Of a DNA stretch of 64,000 nt, positions 7,425-16,591 are shown piece by piece (positions within the stretch are counted from its first letter, which is position 1; each line of letters opens with the position of its first letter). The stretch lies in contig NZ_OY776217.1 of assembly GCF_963675455.1 (NCBI RefSeq), forward strand, positions 2,776,001-2,840,000. The letters are read 5' to 3'. This stretch comes from Emcibacter sp. GTDB taxonomy: Bacteria > Pseudomonadota > Alphaproteobacteria > Sphingomonadales > Emcibacteraceae. The notes beneath the pieces were generated by a model. That model saw only the letters and a list, made by a program, of their open reading frames with translations. It was not told where the DNA came from and made no database searches. Position numbers and translations under genes: made by a program.

Positions 7425-8225
7425 CTAAGTATTTATAGTACCGGGATGAATATCTTTCTGATCCACACTTCCGTATCCTGCCTCTTCAGCGATAATACGG
7501 ATTTCACCTTTCTCATTTTTTCTTATTTCCGGCAGAACAGTGATAATTTTCTGACCTGAGATATCGTCCAACAGTTCCCGGACTGTCCCATAACCGGAAA
7601 TTTTTTTTAAATTCATCAAGGTAGGAAACATCAAGGTACCTTCGGCCTGGTCAATGACGTCCTGTGGCTGCGCCCAGATCAGATCAACGATTTCCTGTCC
7701 GTCGGCCTTGGCCACCTGACCTTTGGGGGCCTTACAGACAAAGAAACGGGTATCAAACCGTTTTGGCTGGACGATTGGTGTGATCCAGTGTGCAAAGGGC
7801 ACGCAGGCTTCCAGATCCGGCTCAACCCCGGTCTCGCGAAGGAAGTCGAGCAGGCACATCCCCTCATAATGCACAAGGTCCCGGTATTTTTCGTCTATGG
7901 CCCGGCGCTGATCTTCGCTCAGCGGCTGCTGGTTCATTTTGCCAATAATGAGCCCTGTTTCCTCGAAAACCTCACGAATGGCTGTAAAACGAAATCCGCG
8001 GAACTGTTCCGGCAGCCTCTGCGCATCGGTGGCCGTCATTTCCAGTTCGGCCTTTTCATCCCGGGAATCAACCTTGCCGCCCGGAAATACATAGGCCCCG
8101 CCGCCAAATTTGATATTGCCGTGGCGCATGCCCATCAGGACCTCAAGGCCCTGCGCGCCATCGCGTACAAGAATAACAGTGGCGGAATCCGCTGGTTCAA
8201 CAATTTTGACTGATTTTTCTGTCAT
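7425..8225 (-). CDS. NUDIX hydrolase, NUDT19-like with interrupted Nudix box
   Basis: Hydrolase of nucleoside-diphosphate-linked substrates; the substrate cannot be read from sequence. In 266 residues it has VILVRDG, GAYVFPGGKVD and then REVFEETGLI. The Nudix box glycine and the REVFEETG helix are separated by about 35 residues, the interrupted form known from the NUDT19/RP2 group (acyl-CoA diphosphatase in mammals). The ATG at 8225 overlaps the dnaE stop by four bases (ATGA), so translation is probably coupled to dnaE. The C-terminal 120 residues match no family I recognise. Confidence 0.85.
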   Translation of the reverse strand: MTEKSVKIVEPADSATVILVRDGAQGLEVLMGMRHGNIKFGGGAYVFPGGKVDSRDEKAELEMTATDAQRLPEQFRGFRFTAIREVFEETGLIIGKMNQQPLSEDQRRAIDEKYRDLVHYEGMCLLDFLRETGVEPDLEACVPFAHWITPIVQPKRFDTRFFVCKAPKGQVAKADGQEIVDLIWAQPQDVIDQAEGTLMFPTLMNLKKISGYGTVRELLDDISGQKIITVLPEIRKNEKGEIRIIAEEAGYGSVDQKDIHPGTINT

Positions 8226-11200
8226 ATTTCCCGTGCCTCTATAATCCCCCTCATGGTGACGATGGCATTCCGGACCGAGGGTGAAATCACATATCCCTCC
8301 GGAAGTTCAATATCTACATCGAACTCATCGTCATCCGCGACCTTGATCTTGAAGGTGACCGTTCCTTTACCTCCCTTGTGCTGCTGGAGAATTTCCCTTA
8401 CAGCGGACAGGGAGGTTTCATTCTCGACGAATATCTCCAGTCCCTTCGCAGTCCGGGCCGCCACCTGGTCAATGGCTTCAATACCCTGGGCTGTTAATCT
8501 GACGGCGCCTTCATCAGTTTTGCGCACTTCGGCGGTGATAATGACAGAATTTCCGGCCGTCAGCATATCCCGTTTGGCATTGAGGATTTCGGAAAAAAGG
8601 GTGACCTCATAGGCACCATGGGCATCCGAAAGCCCCAGGAAAGCGTATTTATTACCGCGTTGAGATCTCTTTTCCTTAAGATTCTGAATGGTTCCTGCCA
8701 GCTTGACGATACCGCCTTTACCAGTCGCCCTCGCTTCGATCTGGGCTGACGGCACCACTTTCTGGCGGGCCAGCACTTTGTCGTAGGCATCCAGCGGGTG
8801 AGCCGACAGATAAAAGCCGATGGCATCCCGTTCATAGTTCAACCGGTCAATCAGAGGCCAGTCGTTGACATCAGGTAACGCAATTTTCGGCTCATCAACC
8901 ACGTCCCCGAACAGGCTGACCTGGTCGCTGTTCCGGGCCTGGGTTGCGGCACTGGCCTGTTTCATAAGCATTTCAACTGACTGGAACACCTGGGCCCGGT
9001 TGGAATTGATACTGTCAAAGGCCCCTGCCCGCGCCATATTCTCCAGCGCCCGCTTGTTTATATGATGGGTATCGATACGGGCGCAGAAGTCCTCCAGACT
9101 TTTAAACGGGCCGTTCTTTTCCCGTTCAGCCACCAGAGCTTCCATGGCCGATGATCCTACATTCTTGAGACCGGCCAAGGCATAGCGCACACCGCGCAAC
9201 ACTCCATCCCCTTTGGCTCCACCGGTATTTTCTTCGTCTTTTTCGCCTTCCACCACTTCGACAGAAAATTCCACATGGGATTTATTAATGTCCGGCGACA
9301 GAATCGGTATATGCAGACTTTTCAGCTCTTCCTTGAAAATCTGCAGCTTGTCCGTGTTATTCAGGTCCAGCGACATGATCGCTGCCATGAACTCGACCGG
9401 GAAGTTGGCCTTGAGATAAGCGGTATGATACGCCACCAGGGCATAAGCGGCCGCATGGGATTTGTTAAAGCCGTAGCCGGCAAATTTCGCCACAAGATCA
9501 AAAATATGGGCTGCCTGTTTGGGATCAACGCCCTTTTTGTCGGCCCCTTCCTGGAACCGTTCCCGCTGTTTGTCCATTTCCGCGGCAATCTTCTTGCCCA
9601 TGGCGCGACGCAGCAGGTCGGCTTCACCCAGGGAATAATCAGCCAGGATCTGGGCGATCTGCATCACCTGTTCCTGGTAAATGATCACACCATAGGTTTC
9701 CTTCAGCACATCAACCAGCAGTGGATGCAGGTAATCCGGCTCTTCCTCGCCGTGTTTACAGGCAATATATTTGGGAATATTGTCCATGGGACCGGGGCGA
9801 TAAAGCGCCACCACAGCGATGATATCCTCGAAAAGGTCAGGTTTCATCTGCAGCAGCACATTCTGCATGCCGCTACTTTCCAGCTGGAACACGCCGACTG
9901 TTTTGCCTCGCCCCATGAGTTCAAAGGACGGCCTGTCATCAAGCGGCACCTTGGACAGGTCAATATCAATGCCCCGCGGAGCGATATTTTCCACGGCCTT
10001 GGCCAGAACAGTCAGGGTTTTCAGGCCGAGAAAGTCAAATTTGACCAGCCCCGCCTGTTCCACAAATTTCATATTGAACTGGGTGACCGGCATGTCCGAC
10101 TTCGGGTCGCGATAGAGCGGGACCAGTTTCTGCAAAGGCCGGTCGCCGATCACAACGCCGGCAGCATGGGTGGAGGCATGGCGGAAAAGCCCCTCCAGCT
10201 GCAGGGCCATGTCAATCAGCCGGGCTGTGGTCGGATCGTTTTTTCGTTCCGCCCGAAGCCGCTCCTCCGTCTCCAGAGCCTCGGACAAGGTCACGGGATT
10301 TGCCGGATTGCTGGGAATCATTTTTGACAGCCGGTCCACCTGCCCGTATGGCATCTGCAAGACACGGCCAACATCGCGCACCACAGCGCGGGCTTGCAGT
10401 TTACCGAACGTAATAATCTGTGCCACCTGGTCGTGCCCGTATTTATCCTGCACATAACGGATCACCTGATCACGCTTGTCCTGGCAGAAATCAATATCAA
10501 AGTCCGGCATCGACACACGTTCCGGGTTGAGAAACCTCTCGAACAGCAGGCTGAACCGCAGGGGATCAAGGTCGGTGATCAGCAGCGCCCAGGCCACAAC
10601 GGAACCGGCGCCCGATCCTCGCCCCGGACCGACGGGGATATTATGATCCTTGGACCATTGAATAAAGTCGGACACGATCAGGAAATAGCCGGGAAAATCC
10701 ATGCGAATAATGATATCCAGCTCGTACTGAAGCCGGTCGAAATAGGGTTTTGCCTTTTCCGCACGCTCCTCGTCGGTTTCCTCGCCGGTAAATACATGGG
10801 CCTCAAGACGTCCTTCAAGCCCTTTGCGGGCAAACTGTCGCAGGGTTTCCGCCTCTGATGTTTCCTCATCAACCGTGAATTTCGGCAGAATAGGATCTAT
10901 GGTCGGCACCCGAAAGGCACAACGTCGCGCAATCACAACGGTATTGGCAACGGCTTCCGGCAGATCTTCAAACAGTTTGGCCATTTCCGCGGGCGACTTG
11001 AAATAATGCTCCGGGGTCATCTTGCGACGGTCGTCCTGCTCCACATAGGCCCCGTCGGCAATACACAGCAAGGCGTCATGCGCGGCATACATATCGCGGA
11101 CAGGAAAGTGCACATCATTGGTCGCGGCCAGCGGAATGTCATAATCATAGGCCAGATCAAGCAGGCGTTCTTCGCACAGCTCTTCCTCACTCATGCCATG

Positions 11201-11737
11201 CCGCATCAGTTCCATATAAAGCCGGTCAGGAAACAAGTTGATCAGTCTGCGAGTGACTTCTTCTGCTTTTTCAAGGTCGTCCTCCAGAAGATACTTGCCG
11301 ATCGGCCCTTTCGCTCCCCCGGACAGACAGATCAGGCCCTCGGTTTTGCCAACCAGCTGGCTCAGACCAACCTGCGGCATCTCGTGAGCTTCGGAATCCA
11401 GATGGGCCTGACTGACAATTTCCATCAGGTTGTGATATCCCTCTTCAGTTTGAGCCAACAGCACAACTGAGCCGGGATCGGGCCTTTTTGTCATGGCCGG
11501 CACATCTTCCGGCCCGTGGGTCACAGACAGACAACAGCCGATAATGGGCTGAATTCCATAATCCGGAAGCACAAGGGAGGCTTCCAGCATACCAAACATA
11601 TTATTGGTGTCAGTGATGGCCACAGCCGGCATCTGATGCTGGGCACAGAGTTTTGGCAGAGCCTTTACGTGAATTGCGCCTTCGGAAAGCGAATAGGCAG
11701 AATGCAATCTCAGATGAATAAAGCTGTTGTTTTCCAT
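8222..11737 (-). CDS. dnaE: DNA polymerase III subunit alpha
   Basis: Catalytic subunit of the replicative polymerase. The 1171 residues contain in order: the PHP domain (HLRLHSAYSLSEGA at residues 7-20), the polymerase palm with GPGRGSGAGS and the catalytic MPDFDIDF, fingers and beta-clamp region with FNKSHAAAYAL, and a C-terminal OB fold. Length is normal for DnaE1. ATG at 11737. It lies 121 nt after lolD and overlaps the NUDIX gene downstream. No unusual residue was seen at the catalytic aspartates. Confidence 0.98.
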   Translation of the reverse strand: MENNSFIHLRLHSAYSLSEGAIHVKALPKLCAQHQMPAVAITDTNNMFGMLEASLVLPDYGIQPIIGCCLSVTHGPEDVPAMTKRPDPGSVVLLAQTEEGYHNLMEIVSQAHLDSEAHEMPQVGLSQLVGKTEGLICLSGGAKGPIGKYLLEDDLEKAEEVTRRLINLFPDRLYMELMRHGMSEEELCEERLLDLAYDYDIPLAATNDVHFPVRDMYAAHDALLCIADGAYVEQDDRRKMTPEHYFKSPAEMAKLFEDLPEAVANTVVIARRCAFRVPTIDPILPKFTVDEETSEAETLRQFARKGLEGRLEAHVFTGEETDEERAEKAKPYFDRLQYELDIIIRMDFPGYFLIVSDFIQWSKDHNIPVGPGRGSGAGSVVAWALLITDLDPLRFSLLFERFLNPERVSMPDFDIDFCQDKRDQVIRYVQDKYGHDQVAQIITFGKLQARAVVRDVGRVLQMPYGQVDRLSKMIPSNPANPVTLSEALETEERLRAERKNDPTTARLIDMALQLEGLFRHASTHAAGVVIGDRPLQKLVPLYRDPKSDMPVTQFNMKFVEQAGLVKFDFLGLKTLTVLAKAVENIAPRGIDIDLSKVPLDDRPSFELMGRGKTVGVFQLESSGMQNVLLQMKPDLFEDIIAVVALYRPGPMDNIPKYIACKHGEEEPDYLHPLLVDVLKETYGVIIYQEQVMQIAQILADYSLGEADLLRRAMGKKIAAEMDKQRERFQEGADKKGVDPKQAAHIFDLVAKFAGYGFNKSHAAAYALVAYHTAYLKANFPVEFMAAIMSLDLNNTDKLQIFKEELKSLHIPILSPDINKSHVEFSVEVVEGEKDEENTGGAKGDGVLRGVRYALAGLKNVGSSAMEALVAEREKNGPFKSLEDFCARIDTHHINKRALENMARAGAFDSINSNRAQVFQSVEMLMKQASAATQARNSDQVSLFGDVVDEPKIALPDVNDWPLIDRLNYERDAIGFYLSAHPLDAYDKVLARQKVVPSAQIEARATGKGGIVKLAGTIQNLKEKRSQRGNKYAFLGLSDAHGAYEVTLFSEILNAKRDMLTAGNSVIITAEVRKTDEGAVRLTAQGIEAIDQVAARTAKGLEIFVENETSLSAVREILQQHKGGKGTVTFKIKVADDDEFDVDIELPEGYVISPSVRNAIVTMRGIIEAREI

Positions 11738-11858
11738 TCCTGCCCGATAGAAAAAATTATTGAAAGAACCCGTTGATGCCGGTCATGGGAGCGGCCCCAC
11801 AAAGATACTGTTCGCTATGGGAGCTGTAAAGACTGAATAGCTGATCCGCACCTCTGAA

Positions 11859-12542
11859 CTAGCTATTGTGCAGTGTTCCGTCCCTCAAGGTGACACAACG
11901 ACCGGTTCTCTTGGAGAATTCCTTGTTGTGGGTGGCAAGCAAAGCCGCCGTTCCCTCTTCAAGGGCAAGGTCCAGCAGAATTTGCAGAACCTCGCCACCG
12001 GTCGCCTCGTCCAGGTTGCCGGTCGGTTCGTCAGCAAGCAGAAGCTTTGGCCTGTTGGCCAGGGCCCGGGCGATGGCCACCCGCTGCTGTTCCCCGCCGG
12101 AAAGCTGCGACGGACGGTGTGTCAGACGTTCCGTAAGGCCCATCTTGCCAAGCAGTTCCGACGCCCGGTCGCGGGCTTTTTTAGTGCCGACACCGGCGAT
12201 CAGTTGCGGCATCACCACATTTTCCAGGGCTGTGAATTCCGGCAGAAGATGATGGAACTGATAGACAAAACCGATTTCATGGCGGCGAATCCGGGTCCGG
12301 CGAATATCGGACAGGCCATTGCAGGATTGCCCGTCGATGATGACTTCGCCCTTGTCCGCTTTTTCCAGAAGGCCGGTGATATGCAGCAACGTGGATTTAC
12401 CGGCGCCGGACGCCCCGACCAGGGAAACGGTTTCACCTGGGTTAATTTCCAGATTTATTCCTCTCAGGATATGGAGGTCCTCCCCCCCCTGAAAGAAATG
12501 CCGATGAATATCTTTAAGCTGCAGAATAGGAGTTTTATTCAT
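11859..12542 (-). CDS. lolD: lipoprotein-releasing ABC transporter ATP-binding protein
   Basis: Powers release of mature lipoproteins from the inner membrane to LolA. The 227-residue ATPase has Walker A GASGAGKST, Q-loop VYQFHHLLPEF, signature LSGGEQQRVAIARAL and Walker B LLLADEPTGNLDE. The LolD/MacB-type QFHHLLPEF stretch supports the name. ATG at 12542 overlaps the end of the permease gene by 8 nt, so the pair is one translational unit. Confidence 0.95.
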   Translation of the reverse strand: MNKTPILQLKDIHRHFFQGGEDLHILRGINLEINPGETVSLVGASGAGKSTLLHITGLLEKADKGEVIIDGQSCNGLSDIRRTRIRRHEIGFVYQFHHLLPEFTALENVVMPQLIAGVGTKKARDRASELLGKMGLTERLTHRPSQLSGGEQQRVAIARALANRPKLLLADEPTGNLDEATGGEVLQILLDLALEEGTAALLATHNKEFSKRTGRCVTLRDGTLHNS

Positions 12543-13791
12543 AACGCAGTGCCTCCACCGGATCGGTCTTTGCCGCCCGCCAGGCCGGATAGAGGGTCGC
12601 CAGAAACGTCAGGGTCAAGGCTACAATCGTCACTGCAATCACTTCGCCCGGATTAATAATGGCCGGTATCTCGGATATGAAACGGATCTCTGCATTCCAG
12701 ACCTCGGCTCCGGTGGTCGCTTCTATAAAGTCGGAAATCGCCTGCAGGTTTTTGGCAATAAAAATACCGGCAAGCACCCCGAGTAATGTACCAAAAATAC
12801 CGATGATGGATCCGGCGATGAAAAAGACCTTGAGAATTGACGATCGCGACGCCCCCATAGTCCTGAGAATGGCGATATCCTTGTTCTTGCTGCGTACCAG
12901 CATGATCATGGTGGATATGACATTGAAAACCGCGACCAGAATAATCAGGGTCAGAATGATGAACATCACATTACGCTCGATCTGCAAGGCGTTAAAGAAG
13001 CTGCGGTTGAGCACCCGCCAGTCAATCAGGCGCCCGAGATGGCCGGTTGCTTTCAGGCGCTGGTCCACGTAGGGATAGGTTTCGTTTATCAGGTCGGGAT
13101 GCGTCAGGGTGATTTCCAGATACTGAACCGTATCGCCGTATTTGAAATATTTCTGGGCCTGGTCCAGCGGCATGAAGAAATAGCCGGAATCATAATTATA
13201 TTCGCCCACTTCGAAAATAGCCTTGATCACATAACTGGACAGCCGCGGCACCGTCCCGAAAGGTGTGACCCGGCCCTTTGGCGTGATCAGGGTGACAAGG
13301 CTCCCGATTTTCAAACCATAATTTTCAGCGAGCCGGACGCCGACAGCCAGATCATGTTCGCCGGTGCCGAAATCATCCAGACTGCCTTCGACAATATTAT
13401 CGGCGATCAGGGGACGTTCTTTCAGGTCTTCCGGACGCATGCCGCGCACGATGGCGCCGGTGGCATAATCGCCAAAGGAGGCCATTACCTGACCCTCAAT
13501 AATCGGATCAACATGCACCACATTCTGGACCGAGGAGAGAAGCCTTACCGATTCATCATAGTCGGCGACCTTGCCGCCGACCGGCTGATAGAGAAGATGT
13601 CCTTTGAAACCAATGACCTTACCGAGGAGTTCCTCGCGAAAGCCCCCCATCACTGACATGGTGATGATTAGCGCGGCAACACCAAGGAAAATACCAACCA
13701 GGGAGAAAATGGCGATGACGGAAATAAATCCCTCATGCCCCTTAAGCCTGAGATATCTGAAGGCCAGCACCCATTCAAAGGACTGAAACAT
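12535..13791 (-). CDS. lipoprotein-releasing ABC transporter permease, single LolC/E (LolF-like)
   Basis: Inner-membrane permease partner of LolD. The 418 residues have one N-terminal membrane segment (about 20-50), a large periplasmic domain, and three C-terminal segments ending TLYPAWRAAKTDPVEALRYE, the MacB/LolE core signature. Only one permease gene is present, as usual in alphaproteobacteria where a homodimer replaces the LolC-LolE pair. It overlaps lolD by 8 nt and lies 8 nt after proS, suggesting a proS-lolF-lolD transcript. Confidence 0.93.
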   Translation of the reverse strand: MFQSFEWVLAFRYLRLKGHEGFISVIAIFSLVGIFLGVAALIITMSVMGGFREELLGKVIGFKGHLLYQPVGGKVADYDESVRLLSSVQNVVHVDPIIEGQVMASFGDYATGAIVRGMRPEDLKERPLIADNIVEGSLDDFGTGEHDLAVGVRLAENYGLKIGSLVTLITPKGRVTPFGTVPRLSSYVIKAIFEVGEYNYDSGYFFMPLDQAQKYFKYGDTVQYLEITLTHPDLINETYPYVDQRLKATGHLGRLIDWRVLNRSFFNALQIERNVMFIILTLIILVAVFNVISTMIMLVRSKNKDIAILRTMGASRSSILKVFFIAGSIIGIFGTLLGVLAGIFIAKNLQAISDFIEATTGAEVWNAEIRFISEIPAIINPGEVIAVTIVALTLTFLATLYPAWRAAKTDPVEALRYE

Positions 13792-13799
13792 ATTTCCCC

Positions 13800-15104
13800 C
13801 TATGCCGTCAGGCGGTTCAGAAGCTCTTCTTCGCTCAGCTCTTCACGTTCGCCCGTCCGCCGGTTTTTAAATTCGATGACACCTTTTTCCAGCCCTTTGG
13901 GACCGATCACCGCCTGCCAGGGCAATCCGATCAGGTCCATATTGGCGAACTTGACCCCGCCGCCGGCATCCCGGTCATCATAAAGAACGTCTATCCCGGC
14001 ATTGAGCATTTTTTGGTACAGAGCCTCACTGGCCGCTGTGCAGGCTTCGTCCTTGCCGCGCAGGTTTATCAGGCCTACTTTGTAAGGCGCCACGGCTTCC
14101 GGCCAGATGATCCCGTTGTCATCATGGTTGGCCTCGATCAAAGCGCCTACCAGACGGGAGACACCGATACCGTAGGACCCCATTTCAACATTGACCATTT
14201 TCCCGTCAGGGCCTGTTACCTGGGCATTCATGGCTTCGGAATATTTGGTTCCGAAATAGAAAATATGCCCGACCTCGACCCCCTTGGCGGTGCGCAGATC
14301 AGATTCCGCGACGGGACAGCTTGCAGGATCATGCTTTTCCTCCTCCATGGCGTATATGCCCTGGAGACTGGAAATGGTTTCCGCATCAATCTCACCGGTC
14401 AGTTTGTGCAGTTCAAAACTTTCAATGGCCTTGTCGTAATAAAGCGTGCTTTCACCGGTTTCCGCCAGTATCTGGAATTCGTGGCTGAGGTCACCGCCAA
14501 TGGCGCCGGTATCCGCCTTCACCGGAATGGCCACCAGACCAAGACGGGCAAATGTACGCAGATACGCCACATACATCCTGTTATAGGATTCCCGGGCGCT
14601 TTCTTCATCCAGATCGAAACTGTAGGTATCCTTCATCAGGAATTCCCGGCCACGCATCACCCCGAACCTGGGCCGGATTTCGTCCCTGAACTTCCACTGG
14701 ATGTGATAAAGCATCTTCGGCACATCCTTGTAGCTTTTCAGATTGTTGCGAAACAGGTCTGTAATCATTTCCTCGTTGGTGGGACCGTAAAGCATTTCAC
14801 GGTCGTGCCGGTCGACAATGCGCAGCATTTCCTTGCCGTAGGCATCATATCTGCCGCTTTCCTGCCAGAGGTCCGCAGACTGAATGGTCGGCATCAGAAG
14901 TTCCTGTGCCCCTGCCCGGTTCTGTTCCTCACGAACGATATTTTCGATATTGCGTAAAACCTTCAGTCCAAGCGGCAACCAGATATAAATACCGGCGCTT
15001 GTCTGGCGTATCATGCCTGCCCGCAACATCAGGCGATGGGATATCACCTGGGCTTCACTGGGGTTTTCTTTCAGCGTGGGAAGAAAATATGTAGAAAGGC
15101 GCAT
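13800..15104 (-). CDS. proS: prolyl-tRNA synthetase, short type 2
   Basis: Charges tRNA-Pro. The 434-residue protein is the short alphaproteobacterial form, lacking the roughly 180-residue editing insertion found in E. coli ProRS. Class II motif 2 is seen in QIQWKFRDEIRPRFGVMRGREF and motif 3 in GSYGIGVSRLVGA; the anticodon-binding domain ends the protein. ATG at 15104. Loss of the editing insert implies reliance on a free-standing Ala-tRNA-Pro deacylase elsewhere in the genome (family knowledge, not seen here). Confidence 0.97.
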   Translation of the reverse strand: MRLSTYFLPTLKENPSEAQVISHRLMLRAGMIRQTSAGIYIWLPLGLKVLRNIENIVREEQNRAGAQELLMPTIQSADLWQESGRYDAYGKEMLRIVDRHDREMLYGPTNEEMITDLFRNNLKSYKDVPKMLYHIQWKFRDEIRPRFGVMRGREFLMKDTYSFDLDEESARESYNRMYVAYLRTFARLGLVAIPVKADTGAIGGDLSHEFQILAETGESTLYYDKAIESFELHKLTGEIDAETISSLQGIYAMEEEKHDPASCPVAESDLRTAKGVEVGHIFYFGTKYSEAMNAQVTGPDGKMVNVEMGSYGIGVSRLVGALIEANHDDNGIIWPEAVAPYKVGLINLRGKDEACTAASEALYQKMLNAGIDVLYDDRDAGGGVKFANMDLIGLPWQAVIGPKGLEKGVIEFKNRRTGEREELSEEELLNRLTA

Positions 15105-15184
15105 TTCAGTACCTTGTTTTCGTTATGATTTGTTATTTCAGGATGTGTATTACTAGTTCTTAACAGGCTTTCAGACTTGTGCAA

Positions 15185-15628
15185 TTATCTTTTCTGTTCC
15201 GGGACCAGTTTTTCTGACTTTATTTTCCGGCAAATATAGAGAAGTTCTCTGTTTTTCTCCGGCCCAAGCGGTTTGCCGTTAAGATATGCAACCCCTTCCC
15301 TGATTTCCACATACCCAAGGATCATGTCCTGGCTCAGGCCGGGATAATCCTGCGGTATTTTGCTACCGGTCAGTTCAGACAGATCCTGTACCAGATAGAA
15401 TAATATGGACGGACTGCCGATTTCCACCTGTGAACCTTCTATATCCGCCGGCGCCACCTTGTTTCCCCGAACATCCTTGCCCGGTTTATATTCCACATCA
15501 GTATCCGGTACATGCACAACAAGTTGCCTGCAGATGTTGTGATCGACAACTATGATCTGGTTGTCTGCATATGCCATGTTAACCATAAAAAGAGCAAAAA
15601 ACAGCGTGGCAGAAAAAGCACAATTCAT
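15185..15628 (-). CDS. small secreted protein of unknown function
   Basis: I do not recognise the family. The 147-residue product starts with a signal peptide (hydrophobic core at about residues 5-19, cleavage after AYA near 21), so it is probably periplasmic. Two mature cysteines (in NICRQ and YICRK) lie near the two ends and could form a disulfide. The last 20 residues are rich in Lys and Glu. ATG at 15628 with AGGTGA six nucleotides upstream. The leader carries a short (TATC)n run at 15637-15655. It lies downstream of the DUF1467 terminator, so it has its own promoter. A TTGACA hexamer lies near 15670, but no good -10 pairs with it. Confidence 0.7.
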   Translation of the reverse strand: MNCAFSATLFFALFMVNMAYADNQIIVVDHNICRQLVVHVPDTDVEYKPGKDVRGNKVAPADIEGSQVEIGSPSILFYLVQDLSELTGSKIPQDYPGLSQDMILGYVEIREGVAYLNGKPLGPEKNRELLYICRKIKSEKLVPEQKR

Positions 15629-15855
15629 GACGTCACCTCTCTATCTATCTATATTTTATACCATTTCTGTCAAACAACCGTATGTTGCTTTTTTGCCACA
15701 AATATAGAAAAATTTTTAATATGTTAAAGTTTTGTGATGACAAGAGAGGGAGACTGATCTAACTTCTTTTCAAACGGGAGGCCCAAGTTTGGGGAGGAAA
15801 AAAACCTACACCAAATAAAAAAAATACGGGCATATAAAAAAGAAGAAAAACGTAT

Positions 15856-15899
15856 AAAAAAAAGACACGGCAAGGCCTTCATGGCCTTGCTTTTTTTTT
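15856..15899. terminator. bidirectional terminator after DUF1467
   Basis: Perfect 8-bp arms GCAAGGCC (15870-15877) and GGCCTTGC (15883-15890) with a 5-nt loop. On the plus strand nine T follow directly; on the minus strand CGTGTC and then eight T follow. It ends the long nuo-to-DUF1467 transcript. Confidence 0.8.
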
Positions 15900-15919
15900 G
15901 CCTTATAATAAATTTGTGG

Positions 15920-16162
15920 TCAGCCAAGCGAAATCAGCTTGAATTCAATGATTGCCCAGAAACAGAGCCAGACCACAAAGGTAATTCCCGTAGTGATCAG
16001 CATTTTTTTGCCGATATTCGGTTTAACCGGTGCCGCCATCTCGATGCCATCTTCTCCTTCCTCACCACTCTCATGATGATTTCGGACGCCAAACGGCAGA
16101 ACCATGAAAAGGATCAGCCACCAGGCAACGGAAAAGACGACGATATGTTCAACAATACCCAT
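15920..16162 (-). CDS. DUF1467 family small membrane protein
   Basis: An 80-residue inner-membrane protein with two hydrophobic helices (about 4-24 and 56-77) and an acidic loop between them. The N-terminal motif WWLILFMVLPFGVR is typical of DUF1467, a family of unknown role found almost only in alphaproteobacteria, usually beside mce and proS as here. ATG at 16162, 8 nt after mce, so it is probably the last gene of the long nuo-birA-coaX-rnj-mce transcript. Confidence 0.88.
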   Translation of the reverse strand: MGIVEHIVVFSVAWWLILFMVLPFGVRNHHESGEEGEDGIEMAAPVKPNIGKKMLITTGITFVVWLCFWAIIEFKLISLG

Positions 16163-16170
16163 TTAAAATC

Positions 16171-16575
16171 CTATACCTGCTCAATTTCAACGAGGGTGCC
16201 GCAAAAATCCTTGGGATGCAAAAACAGCACCGGTTTTCCATGTGCACCGATTTTCGGATTGCCGTCACCGATAATCCGCAGTCCGGCTTCCTTCAGCTTG
16301 GCGGCTGCGGCGTGAATATCGTCCACCTCATAACAGACATGATGCATGCCGCCGGACGGATTTTTGGCCAGAAAACCTGCGATGGGTGAATTGTCCCCCA
16401 ACGGGTGAAGCAGCTCGATCTTGGTGTTGGGCAATTCGATAAAAACCGTGGTTACCCCGTGATCCGGTTGATCTACCGCTTCGGAAACCTTGGCGCCCAG
16501 AGTATCCCGGTAAAGGGCTGCGGCTGCTTCCAGGTCCGGTACGGCGATGGCAACATGGTTCAGTCTTCCAATCAT
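16171..16575 (-). CDS. mce: methylmalonyl-CoA epimerase
   Basis: Interconverts the 2S and 2R forms of methylmalonyl-CoA in propionyl-CoA breakdown to succinyl-CoA. A small glyoxalase/VOC-fold protein; metal ligands are visible as His in LNHVAIAV near residue 6, a His in MHHVCYEV and a Glu near the C-terminus (LVEIEQV). An open frame reaches a TTG at 16587, but the ATG at 16575 has GGAG six nucleotides upstream and gives the family N-terminus MIGRLNHVAI, hence 134 residues. 16 nt after the RNase J gene. Confidence 0.94.
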   Translation of the reverse strand: MIGRLNHVAIAVPDLEAAAALYRDTLGAKVSEAVDQPDHGVTTVFIELPNTKIELLHPLGDNSPIAGFLAKNPSGGMHHVCYEVDDIHAAAAKLKEAGLRIIGDGNPKIGAHGKPVLFLHPKDFCGTLVEIEQV

Positions 16576-16591
16576 TCTCTTCTCCAACTCG

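Noticed and set aside
7308..7559. 83-residue plus-strand frame before the NUDIX gene
   Set aside because: It spans the candidate regulatory elements and runs into the opposite-strand NUDIX gene; no ribosome binding site and no family resemblance.
9275..10327. 350-residue plus-strand open frame within dnaE
   Set aside because: Antisense reading of a highly conserved polymerase region; no ribosome binding site and no recognisable domain.
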